Positions 25,670 to 35,046 are shown, counted from the first letter of the stretch. The stretch is 64,000 nucleotides of DNA from Sphingomonas sp. (GCF_017745215.1 NZ_JAGHZV010000003.1:210702-274701), one strand, 5' to 3'. Translations and numbers: made by a program. The notes: generated by a model from the letters alone, not told the origin.

Positions 25670-26608
25670 TTGGTCCAGCCGGCACCCCCGGGGCCAGCGA
25701 AAGGGGCAGCGTTGCACCATTATCGGTTATTCGGCCTCACCCTCGCTTCGTCGATCGCGCTTCCGGAACTGCCCGCCGCACCCGAGGGGGCCACGGCCGA
25801 GGTGCGGATCGCGCTCGGCGAGGTCCTCGACCCGCCCGGGGCGGAGCGCATGCTCGGGCTGCGCGCCGCCGCCGGGATCGGCTTTCTCGAGGCGCCGGGG
25901 GTGCGCTACCGGGTCGAGAACGGCAGCCGAATCACCGTCGACGCGGAAGCCGGCACGCCGGCGCAGAACATCCGCCTGTTCCTGCTCGGTTCGGCGATGG
26001 CGGCGTTGCTCCACCAGCGCGGAACGCTGCCGCTCCATGCCAATGCCATCGAGACGGATCGCGGCGCGATCCTCTTCTCGGGCAAGTCGGGCGCAGGCAA
26101 ATCCACCCTCGCCGCGGCCTTCCTCGATCGCGGGCACCGGCTGCTCGCCGACGACGTCTCGGCGATCACCCGCACTCCCCGGGGCCACCAGGTCCAGCCC
26201 GGGGTGCCGCGCATCCGGCTGTGGCGCGACGCCGTCGAGCGCAGCGGTCGCGACACCGGGGATCTCGACGCGGCGTTCGAGGGCATGGACAAATATGTCG
26301 TTCCCGTCGGCGCGGGTCGGTCACCCGAGGCGCTGCCGCTGCGCGCGATCTTCGTGCTCGCGGACGCCGGCGAAGCGGGCATCTCGCTCCGTCGGCTTCC
26401 CGCGGGCGAAGCGATCCAGGCGCTGGTCGCCAACACCTATCGCGGGGTCTACGTCCCGCTGGTCGGGGATTCGGAGCGGCACTTCGGGAGCTGCGTGGCG
26501 ATCGCGCGCGAGGTCCCGGTATTCGAGCTCCGCCGCCCCTGGGATCCAGCCGGGATCGAAGCGATCGTCGACCATGTGCTTGGCCGGCTCGACGCGATCG
26601 AAGGCTAG
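25670..26608 (+). CDS. HPr-kinase-like (HprK-related) serine kinase
   Basis: About 312 aa. The C-terminal half has LPLHANAIETDRGAILF, Walker A GKSGAGKS (138-145) and LLADDVSAI, the pattern of the HprK C-terminal kinase domain. The N-terminal half (HHYRLFGLTLASSIALPEL) is the extension typical of HprK-related proteins in peptide loci rather than of true HPr kinase. In the paeninodin lasso system such a kinase phosphorylates the C-terminal Ser of the precursor. The TTG at 25670 is chosen because GGAGG lies 8 bp before it; the frame is open from TTG 25607. It diverges from the precursor gene and converges with the PqqD gene, sharing stop-codon bases. Confidence 0.8.
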   Translation: MVQPAPPGPAKGAALHHYRLFGLTLASSIALPELPAAPEGATAEVRIALGEVLDPPGAERMLGLRAAAGIGFLEAPGVRYRVENGSRITVDAEAGTPAQNIRLFLLGSAMAALLHQRGTLPLHANAIETDRGAILFSGKSGAGKSTLAAAFLDRGHRLLADDVSAITRTPRGHQVQPGVPRIRLWRDAVERSGRDTGDLDAAFEGMDKYVVPVGAGRSPEALPLRAIFVLADAGEAGISLRRLPAGEAIQALVANTYRGVYVPLVGDSERHFGSCVAIAREVPVFELRRPWDPAGIEAIVDHVLGRLDAIEG

Positions 26609-26898
26609 CCGAACTCGACGATGCCGTCGGTCGCGAGGTCGTCGAGCATCACGCGCACGTCCGCCTCGCACTCGGCGGGGTCGACTTCATATTCCTCGAC
26701 CAGCGCCGCGCAGATCGTCGCGAGCGAGCGCGGCTCGGCGATCAGCTGCCAGATGCGCGTCGCGGTTCCGTTGAACGAATAGCAGGTACCGTTGTCGACG
26801 TGGAGCGCGACCATCTCACCGTCGACCTCGGCCTCGATCAGCCCGGCGCCGCGCCGCACGATCATCTGCTCGGCTTCTTTACCCCGCATGCTTCGCAT
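26605..26898 (-). CDS. PqqD-like RiPP recognition element protein
   Basis: The protein is 97 aa, or 86 if it starts at the internal ATG 26865, which has the better spaced AAAGAAG. GEMVALHVDNGTCYSFNGTATRIWQLI followed by a helical C-terminal part with EEYEVDPAECEADV is the PqqD fold: a winged helix whose beta-strand pairs with leader peptides. In lasso systems this is the B1 role. Its presence supports a RiPP function for the neighbouring genes. The separate B2 leader peptidase was not found in the window. Confidence 0.8.
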   Translation of the reverse strand: MRSMRGKEAEQMIVRRGAGLIEAEVDGEMVALHVDNGTCYSFNGTATRIWQLIAEPRSLATICAALVEEYEVDPAECEADVRVMLDDLATDGIVEFG

Positions 26899-27013
26899 GC
26901 AGCACAGCGGGCCGCACTATTCAACCCGATCCCCGGATATCGCGAACAATTGGCTATTCACTTGGCTTTGGACGCGGGGCGGCGCAGTATCGCGCGGTTT
27001 TGGGGGACGAATC

Positions 27014-27355
27014 ATGGTGAGGGTAGGCGTGGCTTTCGACCGGGCGAAGAAGGCGGCGGCCTGGGTGGCCGGACTGTGGGCGGCGGCAGGTGCCGGCGTG
27101 GCACAGGCGCAGTCGCTCGAGGACCCGCAGGGCTCGGGCGTGATCGTCTCGGCGGTGCGCTGGCTCGAAGGCACGCTGCTCGGCACGGTGGCGACGGTGG
27201 TAGCGGTGATCGCGGTGGCGACCGTCGGCCTCTTGATGCTCACCGGCCGAATCAACTGGCGCTACGGCGCGACGGTGATCCTCGGCTGCTTCATCCTGTT
27301 CGGCGCGGCCAGCATCGTCGCCGGCATCCAGTCCACCGCGCAGATGGGGCAGTGA
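27014..27355 (+). CDS. virB2: Type IV secretion pilin VirB2
   Basis: The 113-aa protein has a long signal sequence (to about AGAGVAQAQS) and two hydrophobic helices (WLEGTLLGTVATVVAVIAVATVGLLM and YGATVILGCFILFGAASIVAGI), as in TrbC/VirB2 pilins. A basic loop (GRINWR) separates them. ATG 27014 follows GGGGGACG; the longer frame overlaps the opposing PqqD gene. It is the first gene of a tightly packed + strand virB operon. Confidence 0.88.
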   Translation: MVRVGVAFDRAKKAAAWVAGLWAAAGAGVAQAQSLEDPQGSGVIVSAVRWLEGTLLGTVATVVAVIAVATVGLLMLTGRINWRYGATVILGCFILFGAASIVAGIQSTAQMGQ

Positions 27356-27356
27356 C

Positions 27357-27641
27357 GTGAACGGGCTCGAGCGCGACACGCTGTTCGTGGCGCTCACGCG
27401 GCCGCAGATGTTCGCGGGCGTGACCTACAGCTATTTCATCCTGAACGCCGTGATCGCGACCGAGCTGTTCCTGATCTTCAAGTCGGTCTGGGTGCTGCTC
27501 GCCGCGCTGGTGATCCACGGCATCGGCGTGGTGCTGTGCGTGCGCGAGCCGCGTTTCCTCGACCTGTGGCTCACCAGGCAGAGCCGCTGCCCGCGCGTGA
27601 AGAACTACGCGATCTGGCGATGCAACTCCTACCGCCCCTGA
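27357..27641 (+). CDS. virB3: Type IV secretion protein VirB3
   Basis: The 94-aa inner-membrane protein begins with the typical DTLFVALTRPQMFAGVTY and has two adjoining TM segments, then EPRFLDLWLTRQ, a conserved VirB3 tail motif. It starts with GTG two bases after the virB2 stop, and its end overlaps virB4 by about 20 bp. Confidence 0.9.
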   Translation: MNGLERDTLFVALTRPQMFAGVTYSYFILNAVIATELFLIFKSVWVLLAALVIHGIGVVLCVREPRFLDLWLTRQSRCPRVKNYAIWRCNSYRP

Positions 27642-29995
27642 CGCGCGACAGCCGCGCCGCCGAACGCGAGGCCCCGGCCGGGCGGCACCTGCCGTACGCG
27701 CGGCATGTCGACGACTTCACCATCGAGACGCGCGACGGCATGCTGATGCAGGTGATCCACCTGCGCGGGCTGCTCTTCGAGACCGCGGACACCGAGGAGC
27801 TCAACTACCGCAAGCGGCTGCGCGACGCGATGCTGCAGGCGATCGGCTCGTCGCGCTTCGCGGTCTACCACCACATCCTGCGCCGCCGCGTCGGTCCCGA
27901 GCTGGCGGCGGAGTTCCCCGATGCCTTCTCGGCGCAGCTCGATGCCGCCTGGCAGGCGCGGCTCTCGACCAAGCAGCTCTACGTCAACGACCTGTTCCTG
28001 ACCTTGATCCGTCGCCCGATGCAGGGCCGCGTCGGCATGATCGACCGGGTCCGCGAGTGGCTGGGCAAGCCGGTGGTCGGGGGCGACGAGGCGGGCAGCG
28101 CCTATGAGCTGCGCCAGCTCGACGTCGCGCGCGACGCGCTGATGGCGGCCCTCGCCGCCTATGGCCCGCGGCTGCTCGGCGTCTACCAGACCCAGCAGGG
28201 CCCCTGCTCCGAGCCGCTCGAATTCCTCTCGGGCCTCTATCACGGCGAGATGCGCCCGGTGCTGCTGCCGATGCAGGACCTCGGGCTCTACCTCCCCTAT
28301 CGCCGGGTGAGCTTCGGTCAGGAGACGATCGAGCTCGGGCCGACGGGCGCGACGCCGCGGAGTTTCCAGGCGATCGTCTCGATCAAGGATTACCCCGGCC
28401 AGACCGCGCCGGGCATGTTCGACGAGCTGCTCCGCCTCCCCTTCGAGCTCAGCGTCTCGCAGAGCTTCGGCTTCGTCGAGCGCCAGGCCGCGCTGGGGCG
28501 GATGAACCTCGCGCTCCGCCGGATGAAGTCGGCCGAGGACGAAGCGGTGAGCCTGCGCGCCGACCTCGCCAATGCCAAGGACGAAGTCGCCGCGGGCCGC
28601 GCGGGGTTCGGCGAGCATCACATGTCGATCGCCGTGAAGGGCGCGAGCCCGGCGGAGGTCGACGAGGGCGTGGCCGAAGTCCAGGCCGCGCTCGCCGACC
28701 TCGGCATCCTCGCGGTGCGGGAGGAGATTGCGCTCGAGCCCGCGTTCTGGGCGCAGTTCCCGGGCAACTTCAAATATATCGCAAGGCGCGGGCTGGTCTC
28801 GACCGGCAATTTCGCGGGGCTGGCGAGCGGGCACAACTTCCCGCAGGGCGAAGCGAGCGGCAACCATTGGGGCGACGCGGTCACGCTGCTCGAGACGACC
28901 GCGGCGGGCCCCTATTATTTCAACTTCCACCAGGGCGACCTCGGCAACTTCACCGTGATCGGGCCCTCGGGCTCGGGCAAGACGGTGGTGCTCAACTTCC
29001 TGCTCGCCCAGGCGCGCAAGTTCGCGCCCAACATCGTCTTCTTCGACAAGGACCGCGGCGCCGAACTGTTCATCCGCGCGATCGGCGGGCGCTACGACCA
29101 GCTTCGTCCCGGCGTCGAATCGGGGCTCAACCCGCTCCAGCTCCCCGACACGCCGGCGAACCGCCAGTTCCTGATCGACTGGATCGCGCTGCTCGCGGGC
29201 GGCGCCGACTTCGACGAGACCGCGCGGATCAAGGACGCGATCGACGCCAACTTCGAGCAGCCGTTCGAGCATCGGCGCCTGCGCCACCTCGCCGAGCTGT
29301 TCCGCGGCAGCCACCGCCCGCACGGCGCCGACCTCTGGGCGCGGCTCCGCCCCTGGTGGGGCGACGGCGAACGCGCCTGGCTGTTCGACAATCCGGTCGA
29401 TCGCACCGACCTCACCGTCAGCGCGGTGGGCTTCGACATGACCCAGATCCTCGACGATCCGGCGATGCGCACGCCCGCGATGATGTACCTCTTCCACCGC
29501 GTCGAGGAGCGGCTGGACGGCAGCCCGTCGATCATCGTCGTCGACGAAGGCTGGAAGGCGCTCGACGACGACATCTTCGTCCGGCGGATCAAGGATTGGG
29601 AAAAGACGATCCGCAAGAGGAACGGCATCGTCGGCTTCGCGACGCAAAGCGCGCAGGACGCGCTCGAGAGCCGCATCGCGAGCGCGATCATCGAGCAGGC
29701 CGCGACGCAGATCTTCATGGCCAACCCCAAGGCGCGCGCCGCGGATTACATCGAGGGCTTCGGGCTCACCAGCCACGAATATGAGCTGGTCAAGTCGCTG
29801 CCCGACAATGCGCATTGCTTCCTGATCAAGCACGGCGCGGAGAGCGTGGTGGCGCGGCTCAACCTCACCGGCGAGCGCGACCTGCTGACGATCCTCTCGG
29901 GCCGCGAGCGCACCGTGCGGCTGCTCGACGAGATTCGCGCGGTCGAGGGCGACGATCCCGCGCTGTGGATCCCGCGCCTGCTGGAAGTCGCATGA
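27620..29995 (+). CDS. virB4: Type IV secretion ATPase VirB4
   Basis: The 791-aa ATPase powers pilus assembly and substrate transfer at the inner membrane. Walker A is GPSGSGKT (448-455), and Walker B is IIVVDEGWKALDD. The N-terminal CagE/TrbE/VirB domain begins around YARHVDDFTIETRDG. FVRRIKDWEKTIRKRNGIVGFATQ is the usual post-Walker B region. ATG 27620 lies inside virB3, so translation is coupled. Length is normal and nothing is missing. Confidence 0.96.
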   Translation: MQLLPPLTRDSRAAEREAPAGRHLPYARHVDDFTIETRDGMLMQVIHLRGLLFETADTEELNYRKRLRDAMLQAIGSSRFAVYHHILRRRVGPELAAEFPDAFSAQLDAAWQARLSTKQLYVNDLFLTLIRRPMQGRVGMIDRVREWLGKPVVGGDEAGSAYELRQLDVARDALMAALAAYGPRLLGVYQTQQGPCSEPLEFLSGLYHGEMRPVLLPMQDLGLYLPYRRVSFGQETIELGPTGATPRSFQAIVSIKDYPGQTAPGMFDELLRLPFELSVSQSFGFVERQAALGRMNLALRRMKSAEDEAVSLRADLANAKDEVAAGRAGFGEHHMSIAVKGASPAEVDEGVAEVQAALADLGILAVREEIALEPAFWAQFPGNFKYIARRGLVSTGNFAGLASGHNFPQGEASGNHWGDAVTLLETTAAGPYYFNFHQGDLGNFTVIGPSGSGKTVVLNFLLAQARKFAPNIVFFDKDRGAELFIRAIGGRYDQLRPGVESGLNPLQLPDTPANRQFLIDWIALLAGGADFDETARIKDAIDANFEQPFEHRRLRHLAELFRGSHRPHGADLWARLRPWWGDGERAWLFDNPVDRTDLTVSAVGFDMTQILDDPAMRTPAMMYLFHRVEERLDGSPSIIVVDEGWKALDDDIFVRRIKDWEKTIRKRNGIVGFATQSAQDALESRIASAIIEQAATQIFMANPKARAADYIEGFGLTSHEYELVKSLPDNAHCFLIKHGAESVVARLNLTGERDLLTILSGRERTVRLLDEIRAVEGDDPALWIPRLLEVA

Positions 29996-31233
29996 TCTGC
30001 CGTCCGCTCTCCTATGGCGACGGCTTCGTGCGCGGGATGCTCGATTTCGTCGACTGCCAGGCGCAGAACATCGGCGAAGGCGGCTATCACGCGCTCGCGG
30101 CGCCGGGATCGGGCGTATCGATCGCGCTGACCGCGATGCTGACGATCGTGATCGCGCTCTACGGCTATCGCATGCTGCTCGGCCATACGCCCAGCGCGCG
30201 CGACGGGGTGATCACTTTGGTCAAGATCGGCGTGGTGCTCGCGCTGGCGACGAGCTGGTCGGCCTATCGCACGCTCGCCTACGACGTGGCGCTGCGCGGG
30301 CCTGCCCAGGTCGCCGGCGAGATCGGCGGCAGCACGGGCCTGCCCGGGAGCCAGGGCGGGCTGGTCGGCAGGCTCCAGGGCGTCGACGCGGCGCTGATCC
30401 TGCTCAACGAATATGGAGTCGGCAAGGCCAACAAGGGCCAGACGGTCACGCGCGAGAAAGTCGTGAACGGCAAGCCCCAGCTCGTCGTCGAGCCGGTGGG
30501 GGCGCCGCCCGATCTGTTCGAAGTCTCGGCGCTCGGCTGGTCCCGCATCTTCTTCCTGGTCGGCACGATCGGCGCGCTCGCAGCGGTGCGGCTGGTGAGC
30601 GGGCTGCTGCTCGCGCTCGGGCCCTTGTTCATCGCCTTCCTGCTGTTCGAGGGGACGCGGGGGCTGTTCGAAGGCTGGGTGCGCGCGCTGGCGGGCGCCT
30701 CGCTGGGCGCGCTGGCGGTGACGCTGGTGCTCGGCGCCGAGCTTGCGCTGGTCGAGCCCTGGCTCGCCTATCTGCTCGCGATGCGCCAGGCCGACCTGGG
30801 GATCACCGGCGCGCCGGTCGAGATCTTCGTGGTGATGCTGGTGTTCGCGCTGGTGCTCGCGGGCGCGATCTTCGCGACGGCGAAGGTTGCCGCCGGGTTC
30901 CGGCTGCCGAAGCTCTGGCGAACCGCCTCGGAGCAGGTCGCGTCGGCGCTGCGTGGTGAGACGGCGCAAGCGCGCACCGGCGGAGGCGGCCGCGAGACGC
31001 CCGCCGCGGAACGGTCGCGCGCCGTCGCGGTCGCCGAGGCCGTCGCAGCGGCGCAGCGGCGCGAGGTGCGCGTCGCGGCGGCCGGCGGCAGCGGATCGCC
31101 ATCGCGCCTGCCTGCCGCGACCGGGCTCTCGCGCGACGTGCCGACACACACTAATGTGCCCCTGGGGCAGAGCCAGGGCCGCCGCGCGCGCAACCGCGCC
31201 ACCGGCAGCGCCGGCCGACGGGATCGACGATGA
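29992..31233 (+). CDS. virB6: Type IV secretion membrane protein VirB6
   Basis: The 413-aa polytopic protein (TrbL/VirB6 family) has 5-6 TM helices (e.g. ALTAMLTIVIALYGYRML, GVVLALATSWSAYRTLAYD, FIAFLLFEGTRGLFEGWVRAL). A soluble loop of about 100 residues contains GSTGLPGSQGG and VDAALILLNEYG. The C-terminal ~90 residues are a charged, Ala/Arg-rich cytoplasmic tail. The start overlaps the virB4 stop (ATGA). Confidence 0.88.
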   Translation: MICRPLSYGDGFVRGMLDFVDCQAQNIGEGGYHALAAPGSGVSIALTAMLTIVIALYGYRMLLGHTPSARDGVITLVKIGVVLALATSWSAYRTLAYDVALRGPAQVAGEIGGSTGLPGSQGGLVGRLQGVDAALILLNEYGVGKANKGQTVTREKVVNGKPQLVVEPVGAPPDLFEVSALGWSRIFFLVGTIGALAAVRLVSGLLLALGPLFIAFLLFEGTRGLFEGWVRALAGASLGALAVTLVLGAELALVEPWLAYLLAMRQADLGITGAPVEIFVVMLVFALVLAGAIFATAKVAAGFRLPKLWRTASEQVASALRGETAQARTGGGGRETPAAERSRAVAVAEAVAAAQRREVRVAAAGGSGSPSRLPAATGLSRDVPTHTNVPLGQSQGRRARNRATGSAGRRDRR

Positions 31234-32066
31234 TGAAGATGAAGGCTCGCGAGCAGCTCGACGCCTATTACGAGCAGGCCGAAAGCTGGGGGAAGGACCA
31301 GCAGGCGGCGCTCGCCGGTTCGCGGCGCGTGGCGTGGATCGTCGCGGCGGTATTCGGGCTGATCGCGCTGATCGAAGCGTTCGCGCTGTGGCAGCTCGCG
31401 CCGCTCAAGACGGTCGAGCCCTACACGCTGCTCGTCGACAAGCAGACCGGCTATGTCCAGGCGCTCAAGCCGCTCGAGGCCTCGCAGATCGCAGGCAACA
31501 CCGCGCTGACGCAGAGCTTCCTCGTCCAATATGTCATCGGGCGTGAGAGCTTCGACATCAATGCGATCCAGGCCAATTACCGCAAGGTGGCACTCTGGTC
31601 GTTCGGCCAGGCGCGGCAGGACTATGTCGCAGGCTCGCAGGCCTCGAACCCCGACAGCCTGCTCGCGCGCATGCCGCGCAGCTCGATCCTCGAGACGCGC
31701 GTGAAGAGCGTGACGCCGATGGCGGGCAATAATGCGATGGTGCGCTTCGACACGATCCGGCGCGACGGCGGCGGCAACGTCTCGCCGCCCCAGGCCTGGG
31801 TGGCGATGATCCAGTATCGCTATTCGAACGAGCCGATGAGCGCCGAGGACCGGTTCGTGAACCCGCTCGGCTTCCAGGTGACGCGCTACCAGCGCAGCGC
31901 CGAGGCGCTCCAGCCGGCGCAGCCGGGCGACGTCGCGCCGCAGGTCCAGGCGACGCGCGGCGCGGCGGGGACCGAGGCGCCCAACCCGCTCGCGCCGGCA
32001 CTCAACCGGCCGACGCCCGCCCCCACCCCGCCCGCCCGCAAGGGCGGCGTCGAGGTGACGCTTTGA
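31230..32066 (+). CDS. virB8: Type IV secretion protein VirB8
   Basis: The 278-aa bitopic inner-membrane protein has a TM segment at about 32-53 and a periplasmic NTF2-like domain with LKTVEPYTLLVDKQTGYVQ and YRYSNEPMSAEDRFVNPLGFQVTRYQRS, which are VirB8 landmarks. The last ~55 residues are Pro/Ala-rich and variable. It nucleates the inner-membrane complex with VirB9/10. It overlaps virB6 and virB9 by 4 bp. Confidence 0.93.
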   Translation: MMKMKAREQLDAYYEQAESWGKDQQAALAGSRRVAWIVAAVFGLIALIEAFALWQLAPLKTVEPYTLLVDKQTGYVQALKPLEASQIAGNTALTQSFLVQYVIGRESFDINAIQANYRKVALWSFGQARQDYVAGSQASNPDSLLARMPRSSILETRVKSVTPMAGNNAMVRFDTIRRDGGGNVSPPQAWVAMIQYRYSNEPMSAEDRFVNPLGFQVTRYQRSAEALQPAQPGDVAPQVQATRGAAGTEAPNPLAPALNRPTPAPTPPARKGGVEVTL

Positions 32067-32821
32067 GGCTGGCGCTGCTCCTCGTCGCGGCACTGCTGCC
32101 GCTTCCCGCCGCGGCGCAGGTGCGCCCGATGCCGGGCAACGGCGATCCGCGCGTCCAGTCGGTCGACTATAGCGCGGAGCAGGTCGTGCAGCTGCGCGGC
32201 GCGCCGGGCTATCAGCTCACGGTCGAGCTCGGCGGCGACGAGCATATCGAGAATGTCGCGGTGGGCGACAGCGGTGCCTGGCAGGTCACCGCCAGCAAGA
32301 GCGGCGACCGGCTGTTCATCAAGCCGATCCAGGCGGGCGTGGCGACCAACATGACCGTCATCACCGACGTGCGCACCTACGCCTTCGACCTGCAACCGCT
32401 GTTCGGCCCGCAGCCTGACATGGCCTATACGGTTCGTTTCCGTTATCCGGCGCCGCCGCCCGCGCCCGGTGCGCAGCCGGCCGGCGGCGCGAACGCGACG
32501 ACGACGGCGATCCCGGCCGGCTCGCGCGGCCGCTACAAGGTGAGCGGCGCGCGGGCGATCCGCCCGGCGGGCATCGATGACGACGGCGCCAGGACCTATA
32601 TCGAATGGCCCGCCGACAAGCCGCTGCCCGCGGTCTATTCGATCGACGACGCCGGGCGCGAGGCGCTGGTCAACGGCAACATGCGCGACGGCATCTATGT
32701 GATCGACAGCGTGATGGCGCGACTGGTGTTCCGGCTCGACAAGCAGGTCGCGCGCGCGACCAGGGTCGGCGTGGTCGCCGACGCCGGGTCCGCCAAGGCG
32801 TCCGGCGGAGGGACCGACTGA
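32063..32821 (+). CDS. virB9: Type IV secretion outer-complex protein VirB9
   Basis: The 252-aa periplasmic protein has a cleavable signal (LALLLVAALLPLPAAAQ). Its N-terminal beta domain carries DYSAEQVVQLRGAPGYQLTVEL, and its C-terminal domain, which normally contacts VirB7 and VirB10, carries DGARTYIEWP. It starts with TTG within the virB8 stop. A recognisable virB7 lipoprotein, the usual partner, is not encoded here. Confidence 0.92.
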   Translation: MRLALLLVAALLPLPAAAQVRPMPGNGDPRVQSVDYSAEQVVQLRGAPGYQLTVELGGDEHIENVAVGDSGAWQVTASKSGDRLFIKPIQAGVATNMTVITDVRTYAFDLQPLFGPQPDMAYTVRFRYPAPPPAPGAQPAGGANATTTAIPAGSRGRYKVSGARAIRPAGIDDDGARTYIEWPADKPLPAVYSIDDAGREALVNGNMRDGIYVIDSVMARLVFRLDKQVARATRVGVVADAGSAKASGGGTD

Positions 32822-33957
32822 TGGCGACCGTCCCGCCCGGCGATCCCCGGCTCGAGCCTCAGCCGCCGAATCCAACAACCCCGCCGCAGGGCGTCGCCCC
32901 CATCGTCGCGCTGCCGCGGCAAGGCCTTTCGTGGGCGATGATCGCCATTTTCATGGCCGTGCTCGGCGTGCTGCTGTTCACGGTGCTCGACGCGCGGCGC
33001 CAGTCGCTCAACGCGCCCGCGGTGAAGCCCGGCGCGCTCGATCGCACTTCGCCCGGGGCCGAGGCGCCGCCGCTCTACGTGCCGCCGCCCCCGCCGTCCG
33101 CGCCCGTCGAGCCGCCGGTGCAGCAGGTCCAGCCCGCACCGGCCCCCGCGCTGCCCCCACCGCAGCCGCAGATCATCTACGTCCCCCAGCCCGCGCCCCC
33201 GCAGCAGCAGGCCGCGCCCCAGCAGCCGCCCCGCGTGGCCGGCGATCCCGCGCTGGTGATCGACACGACGAGCGGCGAGGCGCCCGCCGGCGGCCCCGGC
33301 GCGACCGGCGCCGTGCCGCCCAACGCCGCCGCCGGGGGGCCCGACAGCAGCACGCGCAGCCCCGGCATCGCCGGGGGTCGCGTCCGGGTCGCGCAGTTCG
33401 CCAATCGCTCGAGCACGGTGCCGCAAGGCACGCTGATCCCCGCGGTGCTCGAGACCGGGCTCGATTCGACTCGCCCCGGCCTCGCCCGCGCGATGGTGAC
33501 CAAGGACGTCCGCGGGTTCGACGGCACGCGCATCCTGATCCCGCGCGGCAGCCGGCTGATCGGCGAGTATCAGGCCGAAGCCTCGCCCGGGCAGAAGCGC
33601 GCGCTGGTCAACTGGATCCGCCTGATCCGCCCCGACGGCGCGACGATCGCGATCGGCTCGCCGGTGAGCGATCCCGTCGGCCGTGGCGGCATGAAGGCCA
33701 AGGTCGACAATCACTTCTTCGCGCGCTTCACCGGCGCGATCCTCCAGTCGGCGCTCGACATCGGCGTGAACCTCGCCTCGCGCTCGGCCAATTCGCCGGT
33801 GATCGTCGCGCTGCCCGGCACCGTGCAACAGACGACGCAGCCGCTCACCCAGCAGACCCAGCAGGTCACCCCCACGCTCAAGGTGAGCCCGGGGACGAGC
33901 ATCACCGTGTTCGTCGCCCGCGATCTCGATTTCTCCGGGGCCGACAACAAGCCATGA
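32821..33957 (+). CDS. virB10: Type IV secretion channel scaffold VirB10
   Basis: The 378-aa protein spans the envelope: one TM helix (about 39-58), a long Pro/Gln-rich periplasmic linker (about 80-140), and the C-terminal TrbI/VirB10 beta-barrel domain. The last holds VPQGTLIPAVLETGLDS, TRILIPRGSRLIGEYQ and GRGGMKAKVDNHFFARF. It links inner-membrane ATPases to the outer pore. The start shares one base with the virB9 stop. Confidence 0.95.
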   Translation: MATVPPGDPRLEPQPPNPTTPPQGVAPIVALPRQGLSWAMIAIFMAVLGVLLFTVLDARRQSLNAPAVKPGALDRTSPGAEAPPLYVPPPPPSAPVEPPVQQVQPAPAPALPPPQPQIIYVPQPAPPQQQAAPQQPPRVAGDPALVIDTTSGEAPAGGPGATGAVPPNAAAGGPDSSTRSPGIAGGRVRVAQFANRSSTVPQGTLIPAVLETGLDSTRPGLARAMVTKDVRGFDGTRILIPRGSRLIGEYQAEASPGQKRALVNWIRLIRPDGATIAIGSPVSDPVGRGGMKAKVDNHFFARFTGAILQSALDIGVNLASRSANSPVIVALPGTVQQTTQPLTQQTQQVTPTLKVSPGTSITVFVARDLDFSGADNKP

Positions 33958-34958
33958 CGACCAAGCCGGCAGAAGGCACGGACGACGGCCGCGTCTATCT
34001 GCGCAGCTACTTGGCCCCACTCGAGCCGATGCTCGCGCGCGACGACGTGACCGACATCTACGTCAACCGCGCCGGCGAAGTCTGGGTCGAGACGCTGGGC
34101 GGCGCGATCGAGCGCCACGACGTGCCGCGGCTCGACGAAGCGACGCTCGGCCGGCTCGCGCGGCAGATCGCGGCGCTGACCCACCAGGGGATCAGCCGCG
34201 AGCATCCCCTGCTCTCAGCGACCTTGCCCGACGGCGCGCGCGTCCAGATGGTCGCCCCGCCCGCGACGCGCGACGGCATGGCGCTGGCGATCCGCAAGCA
34301 CCTCGCCTCCGACCTCACGCTCGACGACTATGCCGCCTCGGGCGCGTTCGACGCGACGATCCGGCGCAAGCGCACCGAGCGCTCGGACGTCGACACCGCG
34401 CTTGCCGCGCTGCTCGAGGACGGCGACATTGCCGGCATGCTCTCGGCCGCGGTGCGCGCGCGCAAGAACATCCTCGTCTCGGGTGGAACCTCGACGGGGA
34501 AGACCACGTTCCTCAATGCCCTGATCCGCGAGATCGCACCCGAGGAACGGCTCATCTTCATCGAGGACACCCCCGAGATCCACCAGCACCACGCCAATGC
34601 GCTGGGGCTGCTCGCGGCGCGCAGCGAACTCGGCGAGGCGCGCGTGACCGCGAACGACCTGCTCGCCGCCTCGCTGCGCTTGCGTCCCGACCGGATCATC
34701 CTCGGCGAGCTGCGCGGACCCGAGGCCTATGCCTTCCTCCGCGCGATCAACACCGGGCATCCGGGCTCGATGACCACGGTCCATGCCGACTCGGCCGAGC
34801 GCGCGATCGAGCAGATCGTTCTACTGGTGCTTCAGGGAGGAACGCAGCTTGGCCGCGACGACGTGCGCCACTATGTGCGGTCCACGGTCGACGTGTTCGT
34901 GCAGCTGAGCCGCACGGGCGGCAAGCGGCGGGTTTCCGAAGTCGTGTTGACGCACTGA
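33954..34958 (+). CDS. virB11: Type IV secretion ATPase VirB11
   Basis: The 334-aa hexameric ATPase has an N-terminal domain (PMLARDDVTDIYVNRAGEVWVE) and a RecA-like domain with Walker A GGTSTGKTT (177-185), IFIEDTPEI (Asp box), LRPDRIILGELRGPEAYAFL and the GHPGSMTTVHAD His box. It overlaps virB10 by 4 bp and closes the operon; no virD4 or relaxase follows. Confidence 0.96.
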   Translation: MTTKPAEGTDDGRVYLRSYLAPLEPMLARDDVTDIYVNRAGEVWVETLGGAIERHDVPRLDEATLGRLARQIAALTHQGISREHPLLSATLPDGARVQMVAPPATRDGMALAIRKHLASDLTLDDYAASGAFDATIRRKRTERSDVDTALAALLEDGDIAGMLSAAVRARKNILVSGGTSTGKTTFLNALIREIAPEERLIFIEDTPEIHQHHANALGLLAARSELGEARVTANDLLAASLRLRPDRIILGELRGPEAYAFLRAINTGHPGSMTTVHADSAERAIEQIVLLVLQGGTQLGRDDVRHYVRSTVDVFVQLSRTGGKRRVSEVVLTH

Positions 34959-35046
34959 CGAAACATCGCTCTGCTATGGATAAGTGTCGACGAAACGTGT
35001 ATCAGGAGCGACGAAGCGAGTGACTATTCTTGGGCGGGGCAAGACG

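Noticed and set aside
25347..25685. The full 112-codon frame containing the RiPP peptide
   Set aside because: The upstream part lacks coding character and covers the AT-rich promoter gap; ATG 25490 fits the leader length and operon.
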